Positions 1 through 7,664 of a stretch of DNA of 26,109 bases are shown in pieces. This stretch comes from a virus. Both the position numbers and the translations under genes were made by a program. Each line of letters opens with the position of its first letter. Position 1 is the first letter of the stretch. A model generated the notes under the pieces. The model was not told where the DNA came from. It saw only the letters and a list, made by a program, of their open reading frames with translations, and made no database searches. The stretch lies in the IMG/VR virus record IMGVR_UViG_3300043015_001993, positions 1-26,109 of that record; one strand, 5' to 3'.

Positions 1-394
1 ATATAATGACGAACCCTTTCTTGACACGCCAGATGAATACCAGGGCTTCGTGTATCAAATCACGGAGCTCGATACCGGTAAGAAATACATCGGTAAAAAG
101 TTCTTCTGGCGTCCCAAGGTACTACCAATTACAAAAACTCGTAAACGCAGAGTCCATACTCGAGTTGAGTCAGATTGGCGTGATTACTTTGGTTCGAGCG
201 TCGAAGTCCAGCGACTTGTGGAATCCAAAGGGCACGACAACTATAAAAGAGAAATCCTAAAGCTTTGTAGAACTAAAGGCGAATGCTCTTATTATGAAGC
301 TAAACTTCAATTTGAACATGATGTTCTTCTTTCAGATGATTATTACAATGCATTTATTGGTTGTAAGATTCACGCGTCACACTTAAAAAAATAG
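1..394 (+). CDS. GIY-YIG-like nuclease-family phage protein (5' truncated)
   Basis: The reading frame is open from the window edge (first full codon at base 2) to a TAG at 392-394, so the N-terminus lies outside. The visible protein starts YNDEPFLDTPDEYQG and then has FVYQI followed about 10 residues later by KKYIGKKFFW, which resembles the paired GIY and YIG strands of GIY-YIG nucleases. A conserved-looking C-terminal half follows (GECSYYEAKLQFE, then DDYYNAFIGCKI). Related small proteins are common in T4-like marine phages and are usually called putative endonucleases. Whether it cleaves DNA is inference; the fold assignment rests on the short motif. It ends just before a promoter, so it belongs to an upstream transcription unit. 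A GTG at 50 could start a shorter form, but the sequence before it looks coding. Confidence 0.7.
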   Translation, partial: YNDEPFLDTPDEYQGFVYQITELDTGKKYIGKKFFWRPKVLPITKTRKRRVHTRVESDWRDYFGSSVEVQRLVESKGHDNYKREILKLCRTKGECSYYEAKLQFEHDVLLSDDYYNAFIGCKIHASHLKK

Positions 395-423
395 TGTACA
401 TATTCTAAAACCCGGTGTATAAT
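394..423 (+). promoter_or_regulatory. RTGTAC-class phage promoter before RNase H gene
   Basis: GTGTAC (394-399), an 18-nt spacer and TATAAT (418-423) followed by GG. The same arrangement recurs upstream of several genes in the window. It lies in the gap between the preceding stop and the RNase H start at 457, giving a predicted leader of about 27 nt that contains the ribosome-binding site. Confidence 0.7.
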
Positions 424-456
424 GGTAGAGTTATTCACCGGGAAGATGGAGTACCC

Positions 457-1302
457 ATGATTATTATTGATTTTAGTGGCATTGCAATTAGTGCTATAGC
501 CATTAATAAAACACTTGATGAAAATCTAATTCGTCATATGATTCTCAATTCTATACGTATGTATCGATCTAAATTTCATAAAGAATATGGTGAAGTCGTT
601 ATCGCTGCTGACGGTGCAAATAACTGGCGTCGTGGTGCATTTCCTCAATACAAAGCTTCACGTCGTAAAGACCGTGATAAGTCTGAATTCGATTGGCCTG
701 AAGCATTTCGTATTATGCATATGGTTAAGGAAGAAATCCTTGAGAACTTTCCATATAAAGTAATCCATGAAGAAGGTTGTGAGGCAGATGATATTATTGG
801 TACACTTGTTGAAAACACCAATGAGTTTGGTAACTATGAACCTGTCATGATTATTTCAGCCGATGGTGATTTTAAGCAATTACAACGATATGATAATGTT
901 AAGCAGTTCTCACCTTTATTGAAGAAGTTTGTTGTTGAAGATCATCCACGTTTACATCTCACGGAAAAAATTATTAAAGGTGACAAAGGTGATGGTGTTC
1001 CTAATATACTATCTGATGATAATGTATTTATTGAGGAGCTACGTCAAACTCCTGTATCTAAGAAAAAGATGGTCGAGATCCTTAATGCTTTGGAAGCGAC
1101 CGATACTTCAAAACCATGGTACAGAAACTATCAACGTAATGAGATGTTGATTGACTTGACAAAAACTCCACAGCACTTAAAAGAAAATATTTTAAAATCG
1201 TATGAATCTCAGGATCCATGGGGTAATAAAGGTAAAGTACTTCCGTACCTAATAAATAAACAATGTAAGATGTTGATTGAAAGCATAGAGGAATTTATCT
1301 AA
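457..1302 (+). CDS. rnh: RNase H / 5'-3' exonuclease, T4 Rnh-like
   Basis: A 281-residue protein of the T4 RNase H (FEN-1-like) family, which removes RNA primers and adjacent DNA from lagging-strand fragments. Matches to T4 Rnh visible by eye: IIDFSGIAIS at the N-terminus (metal-binding Asp), EADDIIG (acidic pair), ISADGDFKQL, DNVKQFSP, and IIKGDKGDGVPN, which corresponds to the helix-hairpin DNA-binding region. The start is placed at ATG 457, because GGAG (448-451) sits 5 nt upstream and the promoter -10 box lies at 418-423; a longer frame from 415 would begin before the expected transcript. Its stop overlaps the next start by one base. In T4 rnh also lies close to genes 33 and 32; here those are about 20 kb away. 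Confidence 0.93.
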   Translation: MIIIDFSGIAISAIAINKTLDENLIRHMILNSIRMYRSKFHKEYGEVVIAADGANNWRRGAFPQYKASRRKDRDKSEFDWPEAFRIMHMVKEEILENFPYKVIHEEGCEADDIIGTLVENTNEFGNYEPVMIISADGDFKQLQRYDNVKQFSPLLKKFVVEDHPRLHLTEKIIKGDKGDGVPNILSDDNVFIEELRQTPVSKKKMVEILNALEATDTSKPWYRNYQRNEMLIDLTKTPQHLKENILKSYESQDPWGNKGKVLPYLINKQCKMLIESIEEFI

Positions 1303-1715
1303 TGAAATTAATTTATGAAGTTTTAGAATTGGTATCTAAAGCAAAATCTAAAAAGGAAAAGGTAGAGATTTTAAAACAAAATGAAACATGGGGATTGAAA
1401 GACGTAATCCGTGGTTCAATGGATTCTAGTGTTGCATGGAATCTTCCTGGTGGATCCCCTCCATATACTGCTGCACCTGAAAATGCTATTCCTACAAATC
1501 TGCAAAGAGAAAACAAAAAGTTTGCGTATTTTGTAAAAGGTGGTAAAGGAGATCAATTACCATCATTTAAACGAGAAAATATTTTTATTGGTATGCTTGA
1601 AGGTGTCCATCCAAAAGATGCAGAATTATTGGTTGCAATGATTAATAAAGAAACGCCAAAAGGTCTTACTAAACCGGTTGTCGAAGAAGCATTTCCCGGT
1701 TTACTCAAAGGTTAA
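1302..1715 (+). CDS. conserved T4-like phage protein of unknown function
   Basis: A 137-residue protein with a basic N-terminal helix rich in Lys (VSKAKSKKEKVEIL), a Pro/Gly-rich middle (WNLPGGSPPYT) and a conserved-looking C-terminal part, HPKDAELLVAMINKE followed by GLTKPVVEEAFPGLL. I recognise this as a family widespread in marine T4-like phages with no assigned role (from memory, possibly DUF6433). Its start codon overlaps the RNase H stop (TAATG), so the two are probably translationally coupled. T4 has dsbA near this position, but I see no likeness to DsbA and do not transfer that name. Confidence 0.75.
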   Translation: MKLIYEVLELVSKAKSKKEKVEILKQNETWGLKDVIRGSMDSSVAWNLPGGSPPYTAAPENAIPTNLQRENKKFAYFVKGGKGDQLPSFKRENIFIGMLEGVHPKDAELLVAMINKETPKGLTKPVVEEAFPGLLKG

Positions 1716-1728
1716 AATGTGGTATAAT
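1699..1728 (+). promoter_or_regulatory. RTGTAC-like promoter, probably giving a leaderless transcript
   Basis: GTTTAC (1699-1704), exactly 18 nt, then TATAAT (1723-1728) preceded by TGG, which makes an extended -10. The -35 differs from the RTGTAC consensus at one base. The next gene's ATG is only 8 nt beyond the -10 box, so transcription should begin at or almost at the start codon. Confidence 0.5.
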
Positions 1729-1736
1729 AGTATATT

Positions 1737-2363
1737 ATGAATTTGTTTATTTTAGATCAAGACCCGGATACAGCTGCACGATTGCAATGTGATAAACATG
1801 TTGTCAAGATGGTAGTAGAATCTGCACAAATGCTATCGACTACACATCGTGTCCTTGATGGTATTGAACTTTTAAAACCATCAAAGTCCGGTAAGACAAT
1901 GCAAAAGCATTGGCGTCTTACTGGCGATCGTGAAGAACATTTATACACAGCCGTGCACGTGGGTCACCCGTGCACGCAGTGGACAATGGAATCAACTACA
2001 AATTATGGTTGGCACCTTGTCCATTTTGTTGCGCTTTGTGATGAATACACGTATCGTTATGGTAAAGTGCACAAATCATCAGAATTGATACCGTATCTGA
2101 TGGAACTACCAAGAAATATTAAAGAAGGACCAATGACTCCATTCCGTTTGGCAATGACGTCAAATCCCGAGTGTATGTTTCCTGAAGATCCGGTAAAATC
2201 TTATAGAATGTTTTATCAAACTAAACAGGAACGGTTCACTATGAACTGGACAAAACGACCGATACCGGAGTGGTTTAATGGGAGTCAGAGACAAGATCAA
2301 AGTACGTATGGACCAATTACAGGAGATGATGGAGTCCAACAAACACTTAGAGAGACAGTTTGA
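1737..2363 (+). CDS. conserved phage protein with CDKHVVKM motif, function unknown
   Basis: A 208-residue protein starting MNLFILDQDPDTAARLQ and containing CDKHVVKMVVESAQML, a His/Cys-bearing motif typical of a family found in many marine T4-like phages. It also has HWRLTGDREEHLYT and GHPCTQW. Clusters of His, Cys and acidic residues suggest metal binding or catalysis, but I cannot name an activity. Homologues are sometimes labelled as DNA-glycosylase-like; I could not support that from the sequence. There is no Shine-Dalgarno sequence before the ATG, in keeping with the promoter placement that predicts a leaderless message. The last 86 bases overlap the next gene. Confidence 0.7.
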   Translation: MNLFILDQDPDTAARLQCDKHVVKMVVESAQMLSTTHRVLDGIELLKPSKSGKTMQKHWRLTGDREEHLYTAVHVGHPCTQWTMESTTNYGWHLVHFVALCDEYTYRYGKVHKSSELIPYLMELPRNIKEGPMTPFRLAMTSNPECMFPEDPVKSYRMFYQTKQERFTMNWTKRPIPEWFNGSQRQDQSTYGPITGDDGVQQTLRETV

Positions 2364-2487
2364 AGTTGAAGAACACATATATACTATTACTAAATTCTGG
2401 TCTGTCCTTAATGATGAAGATAAAGATTACATTCATGCATGTCGTCACGCACTAGAATATCAATCACGTTGGGAGATAGAAGAGTAA
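2278..2487 (+). CDS. small acidic helical protein, unknown
   Basis: A 69-residue charged protein, predicted mostly helical (MDQLQEMMESNKHLERQFEV then WSVLNDEDKDYIHACRHALE). The ATG at 2278 has GGAG (2267-2270) 7 nt upstream and so is favoured, although it makes an 86-nt overlap with the preceding gene in another frame. Internal in-frame ATGs at 2308 and 2326 would reduce the overlap but have poorer ribosome-binding sites. The stop overlaps the start of the next gene (TAATG). Function not recognised. Confidence 0.65.
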   Translation: MGVRDKIKVRMDQLQEMMESNKHLERQFEVEEHIYTITKFWSVLNDEDKDYIHACRHALEYQSRWEIEE

Positions 2488-2720
2488 TGCCAACATATGT
2501 TTTAAAGAATGAAGAAACCGGAGATGAGTTTGAGCAAACATGTTCATATGATACTCTACAAAAAATGTTAGAAGCCGAACCAAATTTAAAACATTTGTTG
2601 AAAGCACCTAACATGATAACTGATCACAAAAGTGTGCTAACACGTGCTGGATCGGAATGGCAAGATCATTTGAAAAATATTAAGAAAAATAGCGGACGTG
2701 GAAACACGATTAAAGTATAA
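2487..2720 (+). CDS. small conserved phage protein (MPTYV start, FmdB-like N-terminus)
   Basis: A 77-residue protein. The start MPTYVLKNEETGDEFEQ resembles the first strands of FmdB-type zinc-ribbon proteins, but the CxxC pairs of that family are absent; only one Cys is present. The C-terminal half (EAEPNLKHLLKAP and a basic tail, KNSGRGNTIKV) is like small proteins seen in many T4-like phages. The start is the ATG that overlaps the previous TAA. Role unknown. Confidence 0.65.
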   Translation: MPTYVLKNEETGDEFEQTCSYDTLQKMLEAEPNLKHLLKAPNMITDHKSVLTRAGSEWQDHLKNIKKNSGRGNTIKV

Positions 2721-2722
2721 AT

Positions 2723-3394
2723 ATGAGAGTATTTCAACATGAACAAATTGATCTTGGATACGACGACTTGGATGCTGAGTCTACCGAAGTGGGTAGATTA
2801 TACACTACTCCTGACGGTGCCTTTCCTAGTGTCACTACTGTCTTAAGTATCCTAACAGAAGAAGCCATTCAAGCCTGGAGAAATCGTGTCGGCGAAGAGG
2901 AAGCTAACAAAGTAAGTGGTCGTGCTTCAAGTAGAGGCACGAAAGTGCATTCTATTATTGAGGACTATTTAAATGGAAAAGATACAACAGAATATCTACC
3001 GCACATTAGGCAAAGCTTGGCTAATGTTCAACCTATCCTCGACTCACGGATCGGACGTATCTTTGGGATTGAAGTTCCTTTATATAGCAAGCATCTCCAG
3101 TTGGCTGGGCGTTGCGATGCTGTTGCTGAATTTGACGGTGTAGTTTCGATTCTTGATTGGAAAACTTCTCGGTATCCAAAGAAGAAAGAAAAGATCTCAA
3201 ATTATTTTTGTCAGATGGCGGCTTATGCGATTATGTTTGAAGAACGTACCGGCATGCCAGTGACAAATCTAGCAGTTGTTATGGACGTTGATGGACATGA
3301 GCCATTAGTATTTAAAGAACATCGTGATAACTGGACCAAAATGTTACACGAAACAATCGAAAAATATAATAGGAGAAAATTTTGGCCGACCTAG
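2723..3394 (+). CDS. PD-(D/E)XK nuclease, RecB/MGME1-like exonuclease
   Basis: A 223-residue protein with the motif order of the RecB-type PD-(D/E)XK nucleases: a His in GTKVHSIIEDYL (His76), AGRCDAV (Asp132), SILDWKT (Asp145 and Lys147) and a following QMAAYA (Gln164). These should form the metal-binding nuclease site. Related proteins in marine T4-like phages are annotated as exonucleases, and the mitochondrial enzyme MGME1 has the same layout. A role in recombination, DNA processing or host DNA breakdown is inferred. No clear ribosome-binding site precedes the ATG; the preceding stop is 3 nt away, so coupling is likely. The C-terminus overlaps the next gene by 13 nt. Confidence 0.85.
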   Translation: MRVFQHEQIDLGYDDLDAESTEVGRLYTTPDGAFPSVTTVLSILTEEAIQAWRNRVGEEEANKVSGRASSRGTKVHSIIEDYLNGKDTTEYLPHIRQSLANVQPILDSRIGRIFGIEVPLYSKHLQLAGRCDAVAEFDGVVSILDWKTSRYPKKKEKISNYFCQMAAYAIMFEERTGMPVTNLAVVMDVDGHEPLVFKEHRDNWTKMLHETIEKYNRRKFWPT

Positions 3395-3651
3395 ATTTAG
3401 ACTTTGATTTTGGATTTACCGCGGTAGATGAAACTGAACTTGAAGCTGTACAAAAAGCTACACAAGAAGCAACTCAAGTTGCAACTACAGCAACTACGAA
3501 TCAAGAAAAACTTGATAAGCTATATAATGCAATCATCCCTCTCTTAAATAATCTTAAAAAGAATCCGGAGAAAGAATATATTCTTTGGCCAGATCGACTT
3601 GCAAAGGTCGAAGCTTTTGAGACACATCTTAACAAGATTTACACAAGTTGA
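3382..3651 (+). CDS. conserved acidic phage protein, TTG start
   Basis: An 89-residue protein beginning MADLDLDFDFGFTAV, an acidic and Phe-rich leader, followed by an Ala/Thr/Gln-rich linker and a helical C-terminal part (LDKLYNAIIPLLNNL, WPDRLAKVEAFE). The initiator is TTG, supported by AGGAGA 6-7 nt upstream and by conservation of the MADLDLDF-type leader in related phage proteins as I remember them. The location just after a nuclease suggests a partner or regulator of DNA metabolism, but I cannot assign a function. I considered gp33 and rejected it, since a better gp33 is present at 20741. Confidence 0.75.
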   Translation: MADLDLDFDFGFTAVDETELEAVQKATQEATQVATTATTNQEKLDKLYNAIIPLLNNLKKNPEKEYILWPDRLAKVEAFETHLNKIYTS

Positions 3652-3669
3652 TTCTAAGTGATTGATATT

Positions 3670-3705
3670 TAAGTGCATACTAATTGTAAAATAAGTATGT
3701 ACTTA
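3670..3705 (+). repeat. 12-bp inverted repeat overlapping a promoter -35 box
   Basis: TAAGTGCATACT (3670-3681) pairs with AGTATGTACTTA (3694-3705), with one G-T wobble, across a 12-nt AT-rich loop. The right arm contains the ATGTAC -35 box at 3697-3702. It could be an operator or the terminator hairpin of the previous unit; no T-run follows. Confidence 0.5.
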
Positions 3706-3725
3706 TTCTCATGATTTGGTATAAT
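3697..3725 (+). promoter_or_regulatory. RTGTAC-class phage promoter
   Basis: ATGTAC (3697-3702), 17-nt spacer and TATAAT (3720-3725) followed by GGT. It shares the 12-mer ATAAGTATGTAC with the promoter at 18666. The ATG of the next gene is at 3754, behind a purine-rich site (GAGGAGA). Confidence 0.7.
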
Positions 3726-3753
3726 GGTATCATAATCAATGAGGAGATAGATT

Positions 3754-3942
3754 ATGAATATTTCAAATGAATTCCAGAAAATTCTGGCCGATGGCATTGC
3801 AAAGAATGCGTTTGATGACAAGCAGATTCAACAATTTGAGACTGCTCTGTTTGAGTATGAGTCTTCACTCAAGTCTGTTCAGATGTTGACTGTATATATG
3901 GCACATCTGATCAAGATGGAAGAGTATCGGGAGGCTTCATGA
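3754..3942 (+). CDS. small helical protein, unknown
   Basis: A 62-residue protein, almost wholly helical by composition (NEFQKILADGIAKNAF, QIQQFETALFEYESS). It has a strong ribosome-binding site (GAGGAGA) and its own RTGTAC-class promoter, so it is likely the first gene of an early/middle unit that runs on through the overlapping genes downstream. No family recognised. Confidence 0.7.
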   Translation: MNISNEFQKILADGIAKNAFDDKQIQQFETALFEYESSLKSVQMLTVYMAHLIKMEEYREAS

Positions 3943-4205
3943 AAAAGCTTTCTGATCAAGTCACTCTGATCAAAACCACAGGATACATATATTATCTTAA
4001 GTGGATTGCAACCATCATTATTCTTATGGCGGTTGCTTGTCGATCAGTTGATGAGATTCCAAAGATCTATGATGTGGGTCTATCCTATATTGGAACTGGA
4101 ATGTGGCTGATCGTTTCAATTGCATGGAAAGACCGAGCATTGATTCTCCTTAATTCGGTCATTTCATTCATGCTCTTTGTAGCAATATTAAGGTACATAT
4201 TTTGA
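3939..4205 (+). CDS. small inner-membrane protein with two to three TM segments
   Basis: An 88-residue protein with hydrophobic stretches at about residues 18-34 (IYYLKWIATIIILMAVA), 47-62 (GLSYIGTGMWLIVSIA) and 66-87 (DRALILLNSVISFMLFVA and beyond). It has a basic N-terminus and no catalytic motif. It overlaps the previous gene by 4 nt (ATGA). A host-membrane role such as exclusion or lysis timing is possible, but the sequence does not decide it. Confidence 0.7.
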   Translation: MKKLSDQVTLIKTTGYIYYLKWIATIIILMAVACRSVDEIPKIYDVGLSYIGTGMWLIVSIAWKDRALILLNSVISFMLFVAILRYIF

Positions 4206-4585
4206 GAAAGCCAGATAGAGTAGCAGACAATAAAATGACAATGCCGTATGGTGACAATGTTGCTGCTCCGGCGATTACTCTTCCTGATACAAAAGATTAT
4301 CGTGAAGTCAAGGTCAAGGAAGCACAGAATAAACTCAAGACTCGATACGAAGAACTCGAAGCAGAATTTAAGAAACTTGTAGAAACAGCTGCAGACAACG
4401 AGCTGATCTACAGTGCAAATATTAGTTTTAGCCCAAAGGTTGGTGAAGTCTACCATCTCTATCGTAAAGAAGATGGCACCACATGGGTAAGTCTGATCGG
4501 ACCAGATGAATGGGGATCAGGTTATAATTTTGAATTTCTCGGTAGCTTTAGACTTGCTACCGATTCAGTATGGATAAGAATATGA
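4202..4585 (+). CDS. DUF2452-like protein, TTG start
   Basis: A 127-residue protein with RKPDRVADNKMTMPYGDNVAAPAI near the start (shown in two parts: RKPDRVADN and MPYGDNVAAPAI), which I recognise as the signature of the DUF2452 family found in phages and bacteria. A central coiled-coil-like helix (ELEAEFKKLVETA) and a C-terminal beta-rich part with WVSLIGPDEW follow. The start is TTG, because the signature begins immediately after it; AAGG lies about 9 nt upstream and the codon overlaps the preceding stop. A later ATG at 4234 would remove the signature. Function unknown. Confidence 0.75.
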   Translation: MRKPDRVADNKMTMPYGDNVAAPAITLPDTKDYREVKVKEAQNKLKTRYEELEAEFKKLVETAADNELIYSANISFSPKVGEVYHLYRKEDGTTWVSLIGPDEWGSGYNFEFLGSFRLATDSVWIRI

Positions 4586-5091
4586 TATATGTAGATATGG
4601 ATGGCGTACTCGCCGACTTCTTTGGCGGCCTTGAACGAAAGTTTAAAGTAGATCATTGGAAAAATATTGATAACGTAGAAGAAAAGATTATGAGTCTTCG
4701 TAATACTGATTTCTTCTACACACTTGACAAATATGAAACATCAGATGATTTGATTCATCATGTGCGTCAAATTTCAAATGGTGATTGGGGAATCTGTTCC
4801 TCGCCACTTAAAAATGATTTTGCTAACTCGACATTCCACAAACGTCGTTGGTTACAAAAGCATATGTTTATGCCTGCGGTTCCAAAGTGTATTTTTACTG
4901 GCCATAAACATAAGTTCGCCACAAATATTATTACTGGTGAACCCAACATCTTAATTGATGATAAACATACTAATATTGATGCTTGGAAGAAAGCTGGTGG
5001 TATTGCAATCCGGTATCAAGCAAATGAAGATGATCTTGAAGAATATTTGTTTATGCAACTAGATGAGGCTTTAAAGGGTATAAATAGATAA
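4582..5091 (+). CDS. 5'(3')-deoxyribonucleotidase-like HAD phosphatase
   Basis: A 169-residue protein of the HAD superfamily. Motif I is DMDGVLAD at residues 5-12 (nucleophile Asp5, acid/base Asp7); CSSPLKND matches motif II, and ILIDDKHTNIDAWKKAGG carries the motif IV acidic pair. This is the pattern of the NT5C deoxyribonucleotidases, which dephosphorylate dNMPs and tune nucleotide pools. The start is ATG 4582, which overlaps the previous stop (ATGA) and has GGATAAG upstream; an in-frame ATG at 4570 has no ribosome-binding site. The 3' end contains a late-promoter box for the next gene. Confidence 0.85.
   Translation: MIYVDMDGVLADFFGGLERKFKVDHWKNIDNVEEKIMSLRNTDFFYTLDKYETSDDLIHHVRQISNGDWGICSSPLKNDFANSTFHKRRWLQKHMFMPAVPKCIFTGHKHKFATNIITGEPNILIDDKHTNIDAWKKAGGIAIRYQANEDDLEEYLFMQLDEALKGINR
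5079..5086 (+). promoter_or_regulatory. T4-type late promoter (TATAAATA)
   Basis: An exact match to the T4 late -10 consensus, 29 nt upstream of the start of the LamG virion protein and inside the end of the nucleotidase gene. T4 late promoters are read by gp55 with gp33 and the sliding clamp; gp33 is encoded in this window. Confidence 0.75.
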
Positions 5092-5114
5092 TATAAATTA
5101 TCCGAGATAATACA

Positions 5115-7655
5115 ATGGCAAGAAAAAACCGACTCTTTGCAAAACTAGCTAGTGATGTTGATACTAGCGGAAACCTCGCAGCAACAGGTATTCAATCTGA
5201 AGCATTAGATACTGGTGTTACTGTATATGCATCTGCTGGTAATTTGCCTGTATCTGGTAATACCGCAGGTGATCAAGCTTTTGTAACCGGTACTGGTCGT
5301 TTGTATATTTTTTCTGGTGTTGGTTGGTATAATGTTGCATTAATTAATAATACGCCAATTATTCAGTCTGTACTAGATTCAGATGGGGGAGCAACTCCAT
5401 TTAGTCTAGCACAAGATGGTACAGCTACTACAATTACTATTACCGCTACGGATTCGGATGGTGAAACAATTACTTATAATGCCACTGCAGATTCAGACTT
5501 TGGTGGACTCGCATCCATATCACAATCGAGTAATGTATTTACTATAACACCATTTAGTCAAGATTCTGCAACGGCTTCATCCGGTACAATTACGTTTACT
5601 GCAACAGACGGTATTAATACCGCAACTTCAGCAACGCAGACGTTTACACTAAATTTCTTATCCCAATATTGGGATGAAACGGTATTAAGTATTGGAACTT
5701 CTAGCACTAATGGATTAGATAATAGTACATTCGTTGAGCGTTCTACTAATGCACATACTGTTACACCAACTGGTACTCCGGTTCAAACAGCATTCCATCC
5801 GTATCTTAATAAGTGGAGTGTTGAGTTTGATTCACTGTCTTCAAGAATCTATACAGGGAGTAGTTCTGATTTTGGAATCGGCACTAATGATTTTTCATAT
5901 GAGGGCTGGATTTATATTAATGATCTTACTGGGTTTACTACCTACTCTACTGGTTTCGGTTTAGGGGCAAACTTCTATGGATCTGACACGTTACGCTTAA
6001 TTTTAAGAGATGCGGCAAACGGTAATTACATAACACTTTGTTTCGTAAATGCTAGAGTGCTAGTCAGTACGACAACTTTTGAAACAGGTCAATGGAATCA
6101 TATTGCAGTTTGTAGATCAGGTAATACTCTGTCGATGTTTTACAACGGCACACGAATTGCTACCGCAACGTATACAACAAACATCAATAGTGGAAATGCT
6201 ACTCATGCTTATGTTGGTCACACCGGAACTAATACTGAAGGATTCAAAGGTAACGTATCAAACGTAAGATTTCTTAATGGATCTTCTGCTTATGATGCAA
6301 CATCTTCATCAATAACTGTGCCGACAGAACCGTTAACTGCTATCACCAATACAAAATTGTTAACGTGTCAATCTAATCGTTTCATTGATAACTCATCATC
6401 GGGTCATACTTTAACCCTTGGAGTAGTCCCAAAAGTCTCTGCCTTCAACCCATTCGGTCAAGAGTCTGAGTATGCGGTGGGAGAGAATAAGGGATCTGTT
6501 TATTTAAATGGTAGTTCATATATGACGTTAGCAACGTCACCATTTCATATGGATCAATCAGATTACACAGTAGAATGTTGGATATATCCAACCGTACTAG
6601 GGCGATATATAATGGGTATCTGGTCGTCTACAAGCGCATCAAATCAGGCATGGTCATTAAGAACGTTCAGTGGTGGTGAGATTAACTCTGAAATTGATCC
6701 CGGTGATGTCCAAATTGCAACTTCTTCTGCGGGAATCATAAAACTAAACCAGTGGCACCATGTTGCATTAACTAGATCCGGAGGAGATTTTAGAATATTT
6801 GTAGATGGAGATGTTGTAGCAAGTGGTAGTAGCCCCGGATTTAATATGGCTGAAGGTGGTGGATTTATGGGAATTGGTGCAGTTCAAGGATTAACTGGTA
6901 GTCCTTTTACTGGATATATTTCGGACGTCTATATTAGAAAAGGTGCCGCAAAATATACTTCAGCATTTACCATACCAACCGCACCTGTTCAAAATACCGA
7001 CGCTACTTTGTACCTCCCATTTGATAACGCAGGTATCTTTGATAAAACGGGTAATCATACTCTGGCATTGAACGGTAACGTTGCTACATCCACTACTCAA
7101 ACTAAGTTTGCTGATACTGCGATGTACTTTGATGGGAGTGGGGATTATCTAGCCTTGCCTGCAAGTTCAGAAACAGATTTCGGCACGGGCGATTTTACCG
7201 TCGAAATGTGGGCGAACCCAAGCGCGCAAACAAACGATTACCCATCTCTTATTGCGTGTGCTGCGTCTTGGTCTACTGGGGCGTTTTACATTAGATATGA
7301 CAACGTGGGCAATGCCGACAGCTTTGGTGTTTTTTGGAACCCAGATGATCCGTTGATTATAGCGAATACAACTTCGGCAACTGGGACTTGGCATCATGTT
7401 GCCGTTGTTCGAAATGGAACTTCCATTGTTCTCTATGTAAACGGAACCAATGTTGGTTCTGCGACAATATCATCCACCCGCACATTAAACCTTGGCTTAG
7501 GTGGAGCTGTGTGGATTGGAAACAATGGAAGCGCGCAATGCTTCTATAAGGGCTACATCGAAAACCTCCAGATCCTTAATGGTGTTGCTAAGTACACCGC
7601 AAACTTTACACCACCTACTCAAGAACAGGGTAGACAATATCAGGCGGAGTCATAA
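5115..7655 (+). CDS. LamG-repeat virion protein / putative receptor-binding adhesin
   Basis: An 846-residue protein. Residues 1-75 form a short head region ending in GRLYIFSGVGWYNVA, seen in many phage structural proteins. Residues about 75-180 look like a cadherin/Ig-type beta domain (TITITATDSDGETITYNA and TITFTATDGINTATS). Three LamG/concanavalin A-like jelly-roll domains follow at about 185-400, 455-640 and 655-840, each with the typical strand pair: QWNHIAVCRSG, QWHHVALTRSG and TWHHVAVVRNG, followed by MFYNG, IFVDG and LYVNG. Such domains bind glycans. A late promoter precedes it, so a virion role is likely, probably at the tail or capsid surface; the exact location is inference. The third LamG domain has a base composition near 50% GC, against about 32-43% in the earlier stretches I counted. 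The ribosome-binding site is weak. Confidence 0.85.
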   Translation: MARKNRLFAKLASDVDTSGNLAATGIQSEALDTGVTVYASAGNLPVSGNTAGDQAFVTGTGRLYIFSGVGWYNVALINNTPIIQSVLDSDGGATPFSLAQDGTATTITITATDSDGETITYNATADSDFGGLASISQSSNVFTITPFSQDSATASSGTITFTATDGINTATSATQTFTLNFLSQYWDETVLSIGTSSTNGLDNSTFVERSTNAHTVTPTGTPVQTAFHPYLNKWSVEFDSLSSRIYTGSSSDFGIGTNDFSYEGWIYINDLTGFTTYSTGFGLGANFYGSDTLRLILRDAANGNYITLCFVNARVLVSTTTFETGQWNHIAVCRSGNTLSMFYNGTRIATATYTTNINSGNATHAYVGHTGTNTEGFKGNVSNVRFLNGSSAYDATSSSITVPTEPLTAITNTKLLTCQSNRFIDNSSSGHTLTLGVVPKVSAFNPFGQESEYAVGENKGSVYLNGSSYMTLATSPFHMDQSDYTVECWIYPTVLGRYIMGIWSSTSASNQAWSLRTFSGGEINSEIDPGDVQIATSSAGIIKLNQWHHVALTRSGGDFRIFVDGDVVASGSSPGFNMAEGGGFMGIGAVQGLTGSPFTGYISDVYIRKGAAKYTSAFTIPTAPVQNTDATLYLPFDNAGIFDKTGNHTLALNGNVATSTTQTKFADTAMYFDGSGDYLALPASSETDFGTGDFTVEMWANPSAQTNDYPSLIACAASWSTGAFYIRYDNVGNADSFGVFWNPDDPLIIANTTSATGTWHHVAVVRNGTSIVLYVNGTNVGSATISSTRTLNLGLGGAVWIGNNGSAQCFYKGYIENLQILNGVAKYTANFTPPTQEQGRQYQAES

Positions 7656-7656
7656 G

Positions 7657-7664
7657 TATAAATA
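7657..7664 (+). promoter_or_regulatory. T4-type late promoter (TATAAATA)
   Basis: Exact TATAAATA directly after the LamG gene stop and 33 nt before the next ATG, in the only non-coding gap here. It could drive the EF-hand membrane protein gene and read on into the glycan cassette, in which I found no promoter of its own. Confidence 0.75.

Noticed and set aside
6-260. Separate 84-residue protein at the left edge
   Set aside because: It is a shadow frame of the truncated GIY-YIG-like gene, whose frame stays open to the edge and has recognisable motifs.
2716-2723. TATAAATA at the stop of the 2487 gene as a T4 late promoter
   Set aside because: Transcription would start inside the nuclease gene after its ATG, and the neighbours are DNA-metabolism genes. 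It arises from the codons GTA TAA ATA and is probably chance.
3382-3651. gp33 or sigma-factor-like identity for the acidic FDFGF protein
   Set aside because: The T4 gp33 pattern (MSYLEA-type helix, FIPSGIIEKI) is absent here and clearly present in the gene at 20741.
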